Assembly: GCA_025465095.1 (NCBI GenBank) | Contig: JAODME010000033.1 | Coordinates: 109,673-173,672 of the forward strand | Length of the DNA stretch: 64,000 bases | From: Microbacteriaceae bacterium | GTDB taxonomy: Bacteria; Actinomycetota; Actinomycetes; Actinomycetales; Microbacteriaceae | Direction: 5' to 3' | Part shown: positions 26,872 to 35,818 of the stretch, piece by piece | How the letters are laid out: each line of letters begins with the position of its first letter | Position numbering within the stretch: position 1 is the first letter of the stretch | The notes under the pieces: model-generated | What the model was told of the DNA's origin: nothing | Database searches by the model: none | The model's input: the letters and a program-made list of their open reading frames with translations, nothing else | Made by a program: the position numbers and the translations under genes

Positions 26872-28382
26872 TATGCTCCCTGCACTGCGAGTTGAAGGTA
26901 TTCCTCGTTGGGAATCTCGGATCTTGTTAGGTTTTTAACTACGGCGCCGTCGCGGAGCACGAGGATCCTGTCGCTCACGGCGAGCAACTCAGGCAGCTCT
27001 GAGGAGATGAACACCACTCCCTTGCCCTCATCCGCGATCGCCCGGACCATGTCGAGAATCTCTGACTTGGTCCCGATGTCGACACCCGCCGTGGGTTCGT
27101 CCATCAGCAAGACCTTCGGAGCGGTGCCGAGCCATTTGGCAATCACCACCTTTTGCTGATTCCCTCCCGATAGTCGACCGACCGGCATCGCCGGGTTAGC
27201 GACCTTCACGGAGAACTGCTTCGTGAGCTCGGCGGTGAGCTCTGTCACCCTTCTCGCGCTGAGAAGCAGACCCGATCGAACCCGCTTCAGCAACGGCAGG
27301 GTGAGGTTGTCGCGCACTGAATGCTCCAGGACAAGCCCCTGAAGCCGCCGGTCTTCGGGAATCAGAGCGATGCCCTGATTCATGGCCTGGCGTGGATTTC
27401 GGATGGTGACAGCACGGCCCGCTACGGTGATCGAGCCGGCCTCGATTGAATCGATTCCGAACAACGCCCGCACGAGTTCGCTGCGCCCACTACCCATCAA
27501 GCCCGCGAGACCGATGATCTCGCCCTCGTGCAAGGTGAAGCTGATATCCCGGACGCGCGCACCGCTGGTGAGGTTCTCCACCTTGAGGACGGGCACGAGG
27601 TCTTTCCGCGCAGGTCGCTCGCGCCACTCCAGATTGGCGTTGATGCTTCGACCGACTATCGCTTCGACGATCCCTGCCGGCGTGACGTCTGTGAGGGCAC
27701 TGGTGAGCACCTTCGCGCCGTCGCGGAGAACGGTGATGTGGTCGGCGATTCTGTAAATCTCATCCATCCGGTGGGAAATATAGATGATGGAGATGCCGCG
27801 CGCCTTGAGTCTTCCGATGAGCTCGAAGAGCGCTTCTGCCTCGTGCTTGGCAAGGCTCGCCGTGGGCTCGTCCATGATGAGCACCTTCGCGTCCTGCGCT
27901 ATCGCCTTGGCGATCTCGGTGAGCTGCCAGTACGCGGTGCTCAGCGCCGAGATCGGCGCACCAGGATCGACCTCGACTCCCATGTCGGCGAAAATCTCGG
28001 CCGCCATGGCCCGCGCGCGACGGTCGGCAATGAGGCCTCCCCGCGTTAGCGGCTCCGCGGCGAGGAAGATGTTCTGCGCGACGGTCAGCGTAGAGATCAG
28101 ACTGAACTCTTGAAACACCATGCCGACCCCGGCCGCGCGAGCCGCAAAGGTGTCGGTGATCTTCACGACCTCGCCATCAACGAGAATCTCACCCGAATCC
28201 GACGAGTAAACGCCTTGCAGGATTTTCATGAGGGTGGACTTGCCGGCACCGTTCTCGCCCGCAAGGGCGTGCACCTCTCCCCGGCCGAGAGAGAAGTTCA
28301 CCTCCTTGAGCACCTTCACTCCGCCGAACGACTTCGAGATGCCGCGCATCTCGACGACGGGGGCGCCACCATCGCCAGTCAT
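26871..28382 (-). CDS. Sugar ABC transporter tandem ATPase (RbsA-like)
   Basis: 503 residues with two ATP-binding domains. The first has Walker A GENGAGKSTLMKIL and Walker B KVLIMDEPTASL. The second has a degenerate P-loop region GLMGSGRSELVRALFG, signature RLSGGNQQKVVIAKWL and VLLMDEPTAGVDIG. This arrangement is typical of RbsA/MglA. The ATG at 28382 overlaps the stop of the dehydrogenase gene (ATGA), which rules out the longer form to 28436. Confidence 0.94.
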   Translation of the reverse strand: MTGDGGAPVVEMRGISKSFGGVKVLKEVNFSLGRGEVHALAGENGAGKSTLMKILQGVYSSDSGEILVDGEVVKITDTFAARAAGVGMVFQEFSLISTLTVAQNIFLAAEPLTRGGLIADRRARAMAAEIFADMGVEVDPGAPISALSTAYWQLTEIAKAIAQDAKVLIMDEPTASLAKHEAEALFELIGRLKARGISIIYISHRMDEIYRIADHITVLRDGAKVLTSALTDVTPAGIVEAIVGRSINANLEWRERPARKDLVPVLKVENLTSGARVRDISFTLHEGEIIGLAGLMGSGRSELVRALFGIDSIEAGSITVAGRAVTIRNPRQAMNQGIALIPEDRRLQGLVLEHSVRDNLTLPLLKRVRSGLLLSARRVTELTAELTKQFSVKVANPAMPVGRLSGGNQQKVVIAKWLGTAPKVLLMDEPTAGVDIGTKSEILDMVRAIADEGKGVVFISSELPELLAVSDRILVLRDGAVVKNLTRSEIPNEEYLQLAVQGA

Positions 28383-29578
28383 ACGGCGGCCCGGAGCAAC
28401 CCGGTCTCGCGGTCGAGCAGGGGAACGTCCGTCCAAGCACCCGTCTCCGCGGACATGAGAATGGCGTGGTCGATGAGCGCCGCTTGATAGCCGTCACCAA
28501 AATCCGGGCGTACCGGTTCTCCACCGGCGATGGCGGTGAAGAAATCATGCGCTTCGATGATCTTCGTCTCGCCGTAACCGATCCCGAGGGCCGGAATCGG
28601 CCAGAGGTTCGCACCGTTCGGATGGTTCGGCCCGGTGTACACCGTGCGGAACCCGCGTCGGTCGTCGCCGTCGGCTTTAAAGCACACCTGAAGCTCGTCG
28701 CGGTTTTCATAGTTGAAGAAGATGGAACCTTCAGTGCCATGAATCTCGAAGGTGATGAAGTTGTTACGACCCCACGCATTGCGTGTCGCCTCGAGTGAGC
28801 CGACCGCGCCGCTCGCGAACTTGACCAGGGTCATCACCTCGTCGTCGACGTCGACGGGGGCCATCTCGCTCGAACCGCCCTTGGTGTTTCCGAGCGAGTC
28901 CGCGCCGGCGCCCTGCACCGGGCGCTCCTTGATGAACGTCGAGGTCAGAGCAGTGACGGAGGAGATTTCGCCTGCGAGGTAGCGTGCAATGTCGATGATG
29001 TGCGTCGCGATGTCCCCTACTGCACCCGACCCTGCAATTTTCTTCTGGAACCGCCACGAGAGCGGCGCGGAGGGATCCGCGCTCCAGTCCTGCAGGTAGG
29101 TCGCCCGGAAGTTCAGAATCTCACCGATCGCTCCCTCGTCGACGTATCGCTTGGCCAACGCGACGGCTGGTGTGCGCCGGTAGTTGAACGCCACCATATG
29201 TACCTTGTCGGTGGCGCGTGCCGCCGCATACATGGCTCCCGCCTCCTCGACAGTGCGTGCAAGCGGCTTCTCGCAGATCACATTCTTGCCCGCCTGGAGG
29301 GCAGCGATCGCGATCTCGGCGTGAAGGTGGTTGGGTGTTGCGATGTCGACCACGTCGATGTCGGGGTCGTCGACGATGCTGCGCCAATCGCTCGTCGAAT
29401 TCTCGAATCCGAACCGTGCGGCAGCATCCGCCGCCAAGTCCTCGCTCGCCTCGGCGATGGTCTTCTTCACGGGGATGAGGTCGGTCGGCCAGAAGAACAT
29501 TGGGACGGCGGAGTAAGCGAGCGAGTGGGCCTTTCCCATGAATCCGCCGCCGATGAGGCCGACATTGATGGTTTTCAT
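28379..29578 (-). CDS. lgdA: Probable levoglucosan dehydrogenase (Gfo/Idh/MocA family)
   Basis: 399 residues. The N-terminal NAD-binding motif VGLIGGGFMGKAHSLAYSAV is followed by PMFFWPTDLIPVKK, a combination I associate with characterised levoglucosan dehydrogenase of Pseudarthrobacter. Other family features are CEKPLARTVEEA, VAFNYRRTPAVALAKRY, YLQDWSADPSAPLSWRFQK and the catalytic-region GDIATHIIDIARYL. It would oxidise C3 of 1,6-anhydroglucose with NAD+. It follows a TIM-barrel gene and overlaps the transporter ATPase gene by four bases. A related anhydrosugar or glycoside as substrate cannot be excluded. Confidence 0.75.
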   Translation of the reverse strand: MKTINVGLIGGGFMGKAHSLAYSAVPMFFWPTDLIPVKKTIAEASEDLAADAAARFGFENSTSDWRSIVDDPDIDVVDIATPNHLHAEIAIAALQAGKNVICEKPLARTVEEAGAMYAAARATDKVHMVAFNYRRTPAVALAKRYVDEGAIGEILNFRATYLQDWSADPSAPLSWRFQKKIAGSGAVGDIATHIIDIARYLAGEISSVTALTSTFIKERPVQGAGADSLGNTKGGSSEMAPVDVDDEVMTLVKFASGAVGSLEATRNAWGRNNFITFEIHGTEGSIFFNYENRDELQVCFKADGDDRRGFRTVYTGPNHPNGANLWPIPALGIGYGETKIIEAHDFFTAIAGGEPVRPDFGDGYQAALIDHAILMSAETGAWTDVPLLDRETGLLRAAV

Positions 29579-29619
29579 TGAGTGCTCCTGTGATTGAAGG
29601 GATGCGGGTGTTGTTTCGG

Positions 29620-30441
29620 TCAGTTCTCGAGGAGAGTGTCCAGGAAGCGCTTGCTTATCTCTGCCGCCTCTCTCGGATCTCCGTCGTAATAATCGAGCTC
29701 CACCATGAGCCAGCTGTCGTAGTTGGCGGCGTGAATCTCACGAATTATCTTCGGGAAATCCAGGTCGCCCTCGCCCAGGGGCAGAAAACGGCCGGTCGAG
29801 CGATCGAGGTCCTTGAGGTGGACGTGGGCGAGCCTGTCGGAATACCGCCGGATGATTTCGGCTGGGTCCCCGCCACCCGCAGCGAGGTGCGCGGTATCCG
29901 GGCAGAAATTGATCCGCGACAACTGCATCAGGCGCTCGAGTGCGTCCGGCGTCTCCACGAGAGTGCCCAGGTGCGGATGATAACTCGACTCGAGACCGTG
30001 AGCGGCAGCGATGTCAGCGACTCGATCGAGTCCATGGGCGAGGGCCGCGAAGTCACTGTCGCGAGTCCCATCGGCACGCACCGCGCCCCCGCCGACGACG
30101 AGGCGCGAGGCTCCGAACTTCTCCGCGAGTTCAGCGGCGCGAACGATTTTCTGGATCTCGTCCTCGAGGATATCCGGGAAGATGAAGTTGGCACCCGTGT
30201 AGACACTTACGAGCTCGAGGCCCGTCTCTCCCAGCACGCGGAGTAAGACCTCCGGGTCCTCGTCAAAATCGAGGAGATTGCCATCGAACACCTCGGTACC
30301 GGTGTAACCAGCGGCGGCGATGTCCCGAAGCGCCCTTTCGGTATCGCCGTTCGTGCGGTAGAAGAGGTCCTTAACGCTCGTGACCCCTGCCGGGGACCCA
30401 ACTACGCCACCCCAAGTGATTGTCGGATAACCGAGCTTCAT
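29620..30441 (-). CDS. Sugar phosphate isomerase/epimerase-like TIM barrel (LgdB-type candidate)
   Basis: 273 residues. It begins MKLGYPTITWGGVVG, as in IolE-like inosose dehydratases and related ketosugar-acting TIM barrels. Metal-ligand-like segments are YTGTEVFDGNLLDF, SSYHPHLGTLVE, FCPDTAHLAAGGGDP, AHVHLKDLDR and WLMVELDYYDG. ATG 30441 has GAGGAG at the right distance; ATG 30447 sits directly on that ribosome binding site and is less likely. It is the first gene of the operon that continues into the dehydrogenase and transporter. A role in elimination or hydration of the 3-ketosugar is inferred from operon context. Confidence 0.85.
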   Translation of the reverse strand: MKLGYPTITWGGVVGSPAGVTSVKDLFYRTNGDTERALRDIAAAGYTGTEVFDGNLLDFDEDPEVLLRVLGETGLELVSVYTGANFIFPDILEDEIQKIVRAAELAEKFGASRLVVGGGAVRADGTRDSDFAALAHGLDRVADIAAAHGLESSYHPHLGTLVETPDALERLMQLSRINFCPDTAHLAAGGGDPAEIIRRYSDRLAHVHLKDLDRSTGRFLPLGEGDLDFPKIIREIHAANYDSWLMVELDYYDGDPREAAEISKRFLDTLLEN

Positions 30442-30549
30442 GAACATCTCCTCGTGAAAGAGGCGCCCGTGCGGTGGCGCCATTGCCTGGGTCGGCTACT
30501 GTCGCGTGCCAACATCTGGACTGATAGTGTCGCATAGCGAACAACTTGT

Positions 30550-30564
30550 GTCGAATTTCGACAA
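30550..30564. promoter_or_regulatory. 15-bp palindrome between the lgd-type operon and the ROK gene
   Basis: Perfect arms TGTCGAA and TTCGACA around one T, in the 209-base divergent region. Further TGTCG/CGACA half-sites occur nearby (about 30496, 30528 and 30652). It is a candidate operator for the adjacent ROK regulator. Confidence 0.5.
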
Positions 30565-30650
30565 AAACGGGTTGAAGTGCCAAGGAATTGCTCTGCGGGG
30601 AACCTGGGAGGTCCCGGTCAGAAGAAAAGAGATAGACGTGACCGACAGAA

Positions 30651-31898
30651 ATGCGACACATGGGTAGGGCACCGAACGGGGGTTTCGGTGCGAGCCAACT
30701 CTTCCAATTGCTCCGCGACGGAGAGCCTCGCACGAGAACCGAGCTCGCCGCGATGACCGGCCTCGCTCGCTCCACGATCTCGATTCGGATCGATGAGCTC
30801 CTCGACCTCGGGCTCGTCATCCCGGTCGGCGACGCTGCTTCCACGGGCGGACGTCCGCCAGCGCAGGTGGCTTTGAATCCCGGCGCACGGGTAGTGGCCG
30901 CCGCAGACTTAGGGGCGACCCACGCTGTCGTCGCGATCACCGATCTGGCCGGCACAGTACTGTGCGACATCCGGGAGAAGATTGAGATAGCGAGCGGGCC
31001 TGATGCCGTCCTTGAGTGGCTCGTCGTGAAGATTCGAACCCTGCTTGCCGAATGCGGCCGCGCTCACGTCGACCTTGTCGCGATCGGTATCGGTCTTCCC
31101 GGGCCGGTTGAGCACGAGAGCGGCAAGCCTACCAACCCTCCGATCATGCCCGGTTGGGACAATTTCGACGTTCCCGGACGAGTGCGCGAATCGTTTGCCG
31201 TGCCCGTGCTCGTCGACAACGACGTCAACATCATGGCCCTCGGTGAGCGCACTGTCAGCTGGCCGGCCGCGGAGCAAATGATTTTCGTCAAGGTCTCAAC
31301 CGGAATTGGCTCCGGCATCATCAGCGGCGGTGCGCTGCAACGCGGGGCGCGGGGTATTGCTGGCGACATCGGTCATGTGCAGATCGCACGAGGTGCTGAC
31401 GTGCCCTGCAGTTGCGGCAATCAGGGTTGCCTCGAAGCGCTCGCCGGGAGCGCCGCCATCATCAAGTCTCTGCGCGAGCAGGGCATTGCCGTGAACTCCG
31501 TCTCCGAGCTCATCGCACTCGTCAAAGCAGGCGACATCACTTCGATACAGGCGATTCGCCAAGCCGGCCGTGACATCGGCGAGGTGTTGACCACTTGCGT
31601 CAGCATCATCAATCCTTCGCTGATCACGATCGGCGGTGCGCTCGCCCAAGCCGGCGAGCACATCATTGCGGGCATTCGGGAAGTGGTCTACACCCGCTCG
31701 ACGCCGTTCGCGACCGAGCACCTGTCGGTCATGCCGTCCCGAGCCGGGGAAAGGGCGGGCGTGATCGGAGCGAGCATCATGGCAACTGAGGAAGCGCTCT
31801 CGCAAGAGGGGATCGAATCGATGGCTAAGCGTCAAAGGACCGACTGGAAGCCGCGGAACCCGACGACGAGAGACCCTGAGAAGTCGATTCGCACCTGA
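30651..31898 (+). CDS. ROK-family transcriptional regulator (copy 2)
   Basis: 415 residues. The N-terminal helix-turn-helix (SQLFQLLRDGEPRTRTELAA, STISIRIDELLDLGL) is followed by a ROK domain. That domain has AADLGATHAVVAITDLAG, GIGLPGPVEHESG, VLVDNDVNIMALGE and zinc motif CSCGNQGCLEA. The C-terminus carries an extra basic tail (KRQRTDWKPRNPTTR) not found in the paralogue at 21264. ATG 30660 is an alternative start. It is divergent from the lgd-type operon, which it probably represses in the absence of sugar. Confidence 0.88.
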   Translation: MRHMGRAPNGGFGASQLFQLLRDGEPRTRTELAAMTGLARSTISIRIDELLDLGLVIPVGDAASTGGRPPAQVALNPGARVVAAADLGATHAVVAITDLAGTVLCDIREKIEIASGPDAVLEWLVVKIRTLLAECGRAHVDLVAIGIGLPGPVEHESGKPTNPPIMPGWDNFDVPGRVRESFAVPVLVDNDVNIMALGERTVSWPAAEQMIFVKVSTGIGSGIISGGALQRGARGIAGDIGHVQIARGADVPCSCGNQGCLEALAGSAAIIKSLREQGIAVNSVSELIALVKAGDITSIQAIRQAGRDIGEVLTTCVSIINPSLITIGGALAQAGEHIIAGIREVVYTRSTPFATEHLSVMPSRAGERAGVIGASIMATEEALSQEGIESMAKRQRTDWKPRNPTTRDPEKSIRT

Positions 31899-32001
31899 GG
31901 CGCGTTCCGTGACCGGCGCAGACACTGTCCTTCGGCGGCTGCGCCAGTCGATTCAGAGAGCGCCGTCGTCAGACTCCGACGGACTCGGGGACAATAGACA
32001 A

Positions 32002-32625
32002 GTGACGTTCGTGCAGCCCATGCTCTCCCTCTGGGACGAGCCGGCGCCCGATCACCGCGATCGCCTCGTGGCCCGTTCCACCGATCGCGTGGCCTGGTTG
32101 CGGGCGCGAAGTCGCGGCATCACGGCGACAGATGCCGCCCGGCTTTCCGGCATCCGCTCCGTCCAGGCGGTCGCCATGGAGAAGTTTCACGGTTCGGGTT
32201 TCGGCGGCAACGCGTATACCGATCACGGCCGGGCTCGCGAACCGGAGATAGCGCGCTGGGTGCATGGCCAATTCGGCATCGCGCCGAGCGATGCGCTGTT
32301 CCATGCCGCGGGCCAGAAACAACATCTGGCGACACCGGACGGGCTGCTTCTGTCGGCCACCGGAATGCTCGTGCTGGCCGAGATCAAGACCACGAAGTCG
32401 GCGTGGCAATCAATCCCGCGCTCCTACCTCCGCCAGGTCTGGTGGCAGCAATACGTGCTCGGGGCGGAGCGCACCCTTGTCGTGTGGGAACAGCACGATA
32501 ATTTCGTGCCGATCGACGCGGAGCCGCAATGCCGCTGGGTCGATCGCGACGAGAACGAGATCCACGCGCTCGTGGGACTCGCCGATCAAGTACTGTCGCT
32601 CATGCGTCGACCGCTGCCCGGCTGA
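32002..32625 (+). CDS. YqaJ-type PD-(D/E)XK nuclease-family protein
   Basis: 207 residues from GTG 32002; an upstream GTG at 31909 is in frame. The order of motifs matches YqaJ-like viral-recombinase exonucleases: RSRGITATDAARLSG, HGRAREPEIARWV (catalytic Glu), ATPDGLL (catalytic Asp), LAEIKTTKSAW (ExK), then a tyrosine/glutamine-rich helix (YLRQVWWQQYVLG). The family contains lambda-exonuclease-like 5'-3' nucleases. No recombinase, single-strand-binding or phage gene is nearby, so it appears to be a chromosomal stand-alone copy. Confidence 0.8.
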   Translation: MTFVQPMLSLWDEPAPDHRDRLVARSTDRVAWLRARSRGITATDAARLSGIRSVQAVAMEKFHGSGFGGNAYTDHGRAREPEIARWVHGQFGIAPSDALFHAAGQKQHLATPDGLLLSATGMLVLAEIKTTKSAWQSIPRSYLRQVWWQQYVLGAERTLVVWEQHDNFVPIDAEPQCRWVDRDENEIHALVGLADQVLSLMRRPLPG

Positions 32626-32629
32626 TAAA

Positions 32630-33457
32630 TCAGTCGTCGGATGCCCAAGACGGCAGGAGTGAGCGCTTCGCCGCGTTTCGCGCTCGCGTGTCGGCATGGC
32701 GGGCGACCGTGCCGACCCTGGAGACGTCGACGGGATGCCGACGAAGCATTACCGCTGCGGCCGACACCCGTGAACGGCGGGCGAGCGCACCGCCGAAGAC
32801 CACCAGCCACACCAGCGCGGTCGTCGTCGCGATGAACTCGAGCACGCTGCCGACCTGGGTGCCGAACTGCAGCAGGGACAGGATGCCTCCCACCCCCGCG
32901 ATCGTGGCGACGACGACTCCGGCGGCGAGGGAGAACCGCGCGATGTGGCGGTGCCCCACGGCGAACGACGCCTGCACCATCGCGACCGAGGCCGCTGCGA
33001 ATGCGATCACGGCAGCGAGAGTGTGTATCAGATCCTGCCAGGTGAACGTCGCTCCGATCGGCAGCGGGCATCCCGGCGTGCAGGTGACCTGTGACGCGAG
33101 GAGGAAGAAGGCGCACCCGATCCACAGCGACACGGCGGGGGTCCAGCGGCCGAGCAGCGGAGCGGTCGAGCGGATGCCTCGACTCGCCCATGCGATCGCG
33201 GACCCCCCGAGCACGATGAGCAGCAGGGCGGATTGGAACCACCGGGCGGTCGGCTCCCCCTCGGCCCCGAGCTCGCTGACATAAGCCTCGCGGAGCAGCG
33301 TGGCTCGTGCCGTCCAAATGATGAGAAGCGCCAGGGTGACGAGGACACAGCCGAACACTGACACGAGGAACTCGGGCGGCCGCCGCGTCACGGCATCGTC
33401 CGACCAGCGCCCACTGCAACTCCTGACCCCTCCGACGGCGACCCTGCCGGACGCCAT
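32630..33457 (-). CDS. DUF998-like integral membrane protein
   Basis: 275 residues with about six hydrophobic segments, such as FGCVLVTLALLIIWTA, SALLLIVLGGSAIAWA, PAVSLWIGCAFFLLA, HTLAAVIAFAAASVAMV, LAAGVVVATIAGVGGIL and IATTTALVWLVVFGGAL. A CTPGCPLPIG loop lies in the middle. The order resembles DUF998 proteins, whose function is unknown. GTG 33391 would remove a 22-residue non-hydrophobic head. Its end lies four bases from the convergent nuclease gene. Confidence 0.75.
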   Translation of the reverse strand: MASGRVAVGGVRSCSGRWSDDAVTRRPPEFLVSVFGCVLVTLALLIIWTARATLLREAYVSELGAEGEPTARWFQSALLLIVLGGSAIAWASRGIRSTAPLLGRWTPAVSLWIGCAFFLLASQVTCTPGCPLPIGATFTWQDLIHTLAAVIAFAAASVAMVQASFAVGHRHIARFSLAAGVVVATIAGVGGILSLLQFGTQVGSVLEFIATTTALVWLVVFGGALARRSRVSAAAVMLRRHPVDVSRVGTVARHADTRARNAAKRSLLPSWASDD

Positions 33458-33569
33458 CGCTCACTTAATGCTACCTACGCCGGCCACAGTTAGCATTCAG
33501 TTGACATTGCCGAAACAGTGCCGACGCATGAGTCGGGTTGACTGTGATGACACGAGCGGGAGAGCGAAG

Positions 33570-34532
33570 ATGACGATGCGAGCCATGGTGATCGGCGCGA
33601 CCGGCGGCCCGGAGGTTTTTCAGCCGGCCGTCGTGCCGCTACCTACACGAGTGAACTCGGAGGTGATGGTCCGGGTCATCGCGGCGGGCATCAACCCGAT
33701 CGATGCGAAGACCAGGGCCGGTCGAGGAGTCTCCGGAGCGATCTCACTGTGGCCAGCAGTGCTCGGGTTCGATTTCAGCGGCGTCGTCGTGGAGGGTGCG
33801 TGGGAGGGGCACCCGTTGCAACCTGGCACCGAAGTTTTCGGCATGACGGGCGTGCCACGCTACGGCGGCAGCTACGCTGAATACCTGTCGGTGTCGACCC
33901 TGAGCGTCATCCGCAAGCCGGCGAATCTTTCCCACGTCGAGGCGGCGGGCGTTCCCCTCGCCGCTCTGACCGCCTGGGGCATGGTCGTCGACGTGGCCCG
34001 CGCGCACGAGGGACAGCGGATGCTGATCCATGCCGGAGCGGGAGGCGTCGGCCACTTCGCGGTGCAATTCGCCTCGTACTTCGGCGCGCGTGTCACGGCC
34101 ACCGGGTCGACCCGCAACATCAGCTGGCTTCGGGAGCTCGGCGCGAGCGAGGTCATCGACTACTCCACGACGCGCTTCGACGAAGCGGTCGCCGGGTTCG
34201 ACGTGGTCATCGACCTCATCGGCAACGTGCACGACGATACGGGCACCCGCTCACTCTCGGTGCTGCACCCCGGAGGTCTCATCATCAACGCGCCGACCGG
34301 CAGCTGGCCGGGTTTCGTCTCGGACGCGAGCGCCGCGGGCGTGCGAGCGACGACGTACAAGGTGGCCCCGGACGGAGCCGCGCTCGCCGTGATTTCGAGA
34401 CTGCTCGAGTCCGGCGACGTGCGGGTGAACGTCGACGAGGTGTTTCCGCTCGAACACGTGGCCGCCGCGCACACCAAGCTCGAGAAGGGGCACACCCGTG
34501 GCAAGATCGTGCTCCGGGTCTCCGAGGGCTAG
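33570..34532 (+). CDS. Zinc-independent MDR family NADPH:quinone reductase-like enzyme
   Basis: 320 residues. Medium-chain reductase with the quinone-oxidoreductase pattern AAGINPIDAKTRAG near the N-terminus, LGFDFSGVV, GGSYAEYLSV and the NADPH-binding motif HAGAGGVGHFAVQFASYFGA. There are no zinc-ligand cysteines. The ATG at 33570 follows GGGAGAG; the open frame upstream to 33300 is antisense to the DUF998-like gene. Electron acceptor unknown. Confidence 0.87.
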   Translation: MTMRAMVIGATGGPEVFQPAVVPLPTRVNSEVMVRVIAAGINPIDAKTRAGRGVSGAISLWPAVLGFDFSGVVVEGAWEGHPLQPGTEVFGMTGVPRYGGSYAEYLSVSTLSVIRKPANLSHVEAAGVPLAALTAWGMVVDVARAHEGQRMLIHAGAGGVGHFAVQFASYFGARVTATGSTRNISWLRELGASEVIDYSTTRFDEAVAGFDVVIDLIGNVHDDTGTRSLSVLHPGGLIINAPTGSWPGFVSDASAAGVRATTYKVAPDGAALAVISRLLESGDVRVNVDEVFPLEHVAAAHTKLEKGHTRGKIVLRVSEG

Positions 34533-35062
34533 AGCAGGAGCTCGCGCACGAAATCCTCGTGCAGTTGCTCACCGACGAGAAAGTGCTTCGTGCCGACGAT
34601 CCGGAAGCCGCTCTTGTCGTAGAAGGCGTTCGCTCGCGGGTTGTGCTGGTTGACTCCGAGCCAGATGCCCGCCGCCCCACGACTCCTTGCCGCGTCGATC
34701 GTGGCGGCGAGGAGGGCGGATGCGACGCCTGAGCCATGATGACCGGTCACCACGTAGCACTTGCTCAACTCCACCGTCGGTCTCGTGGTTATCGCTGCGG
34801 CAGCCTCGGCGTCTTGGGGTTCACCGTAGACGAGCATCGTGTAGCCGGCGGGTTCACCCTCTGCCTCGGCGAGGAATAGGTCGCGTCGGGGGTCGGAGAG
34901 GTACTCGCTCATCCGCTCCTCGGAGAGGTGCGTCCGCACGAACTCGGCCATGTCGTGCTCGAGAGTGCCCGGAGGGCAGGCGAGCCGAAAGGTGGCGTCG
35001 GCGACGGTGTGGAGCGCGGCGGCGTCCGCCTGCCCCGCCTGTCGCACCAGGGTGCCGCTCAT
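34529..35062 (-). CDS. GNAT-family N-acetyltransferase
   Basis: 177 residues with the GNAT core. The beta-4 region PTVELSKCYVV is followed by the acetyl-CoA-binding loop TGHHGSGVASALLAATIDAA, then IWLGVNQHNPRANAFYDKSGFRIVGTKHF, typical of GNAT C-terminal strands. The substrate is not predictable. Its stop overlaps the convergent oxidoreductase gene by four bases. Confidence 0.88.
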   Translation of the reverse strand: MSGTLVRQAGQADAAALHTVADATFRLACPPGTLEHDMAEFVRTHLSEERMSEYLSDPRRDLFLAEAEGEPAGYTMLVYGEPQDAEAAAAITTRPTVELSKCYVVTGHHGSGVASALLAATIDAARSRGAAGIWLGVNQHNPRANAFYDKSGFRIVGTKHFLVGEQLHEDFVRELLL

Positions 35063-35084
35063 TTCACCGTTCCTCCGGAAAAGG

Positions 35085-35114
35085 GAAAGGGGCCCACCGA
35101 AGCGGACCCCTTTC
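35085..35114 (-). terminator. Terminator of the rplK-rplA operon
   Basis: Stem GAAAGGGG / CCCCTTTC extended by two more pairs across one mismatch. On the minus strand it is followed by a short T-run (CCCTTTTCC). It lies 15 bases past the rplA stop. Confidence 0.65.
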
Positions 35115-35128
35115 TCGTTTGTTGCGTG

Positions 35129-35818
35129 TTACAGGACGTTGACGTCCAGCGGGATGCCAGGACCGAACGTGGTCGTGACGGTTCCCTTGGTGATGTAGCG
35201 GCCCTTCGAGCTCGAGGGCTTGGCCCGCGAGATCTCGTCGAGGGCTGCCTTGATGTTCTCCTCGAGCTGCACCTGCTCGAATCCGGCCTTGCCCACGATG
35301 AAGTGCACATTGCTGTGCTTGTCGACGCGGAACTCGATCTTTCCACCCTTGATCTCGGTCACGGCGCGGGCCGGGTCCGGGGTCACGGTGCCGGTCTTCG
35401 GGTTCGGCATGAGGCCGCGGGGTCCAAGGACCTTACCGAGGCGACCGACCTTGCCCATGAGCTCGGGCGTGGAGACGGCGGAGTCGAACGAGGTGTAGCC
35501 GGCGGCCACCTTCTCGATGAGCTCGTCGCCACCGACCTCGTCTGCGCCGGCAGCGATCGCGGCGTCAGCGGCCGGTCCCGTGGCGAACACGATGACGCGG
35601 GCGGTCTTGCCGGTGCCGTGCGGGAGACTGACGGTGCCGCGCACCATCTGGTCGGCCTTGCGCGGGTCGACACCGAGCTTCAGCGCGACCTCGACGGTCG
35701 AGTTGAAGTTGGCGGATCCCGTCTCGCGGGCGACCGCGACGGCCTCCGACGGGGTGTAGAAGCGGCCGTCTTCGATCTTCTCGGCGGCGGCGCGGTATGC
35801 CTTCGACTTCTGAGCCAT
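35129..35818 (-). CDS. rplA: 50S ribosomal protein L1
   Basis: 229 residues. L1-stalk protein, which also often acts as a translational repressor of its own operon. Characteristic motifs are [22 protein letters not shown] at the N-terminus, the RNA-binding [20 protein letters not shown] and the [11 protein letters not shown]-terminus. The ATG at 35818 shares one base with the rplK stop, so the genes are coupled. The longer open frame to 36274 overlaps rplK and is not real. Confidence 0.98.
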   Translation of the reverse strand: MAQKSKAYRAAAEKIEDGRFYTPSEAVAVARETGSANFNSTVEVALKLGVDPRKADQMVRGTVSLPHGTGKTARVIVFATGPAADAAIAAGADEVGGDELIEKVAAGYTSFDSAVSTPELMGKVGRLGKVLGPRGLMPNPKTGTVTPDPARAVTEIKGGKIEFRVDKHSNVHFIVGKAGFEQVQLEENIKAALDEISRAKPSSSKGRYITKGTVTTTFGPGIPLDVNVL

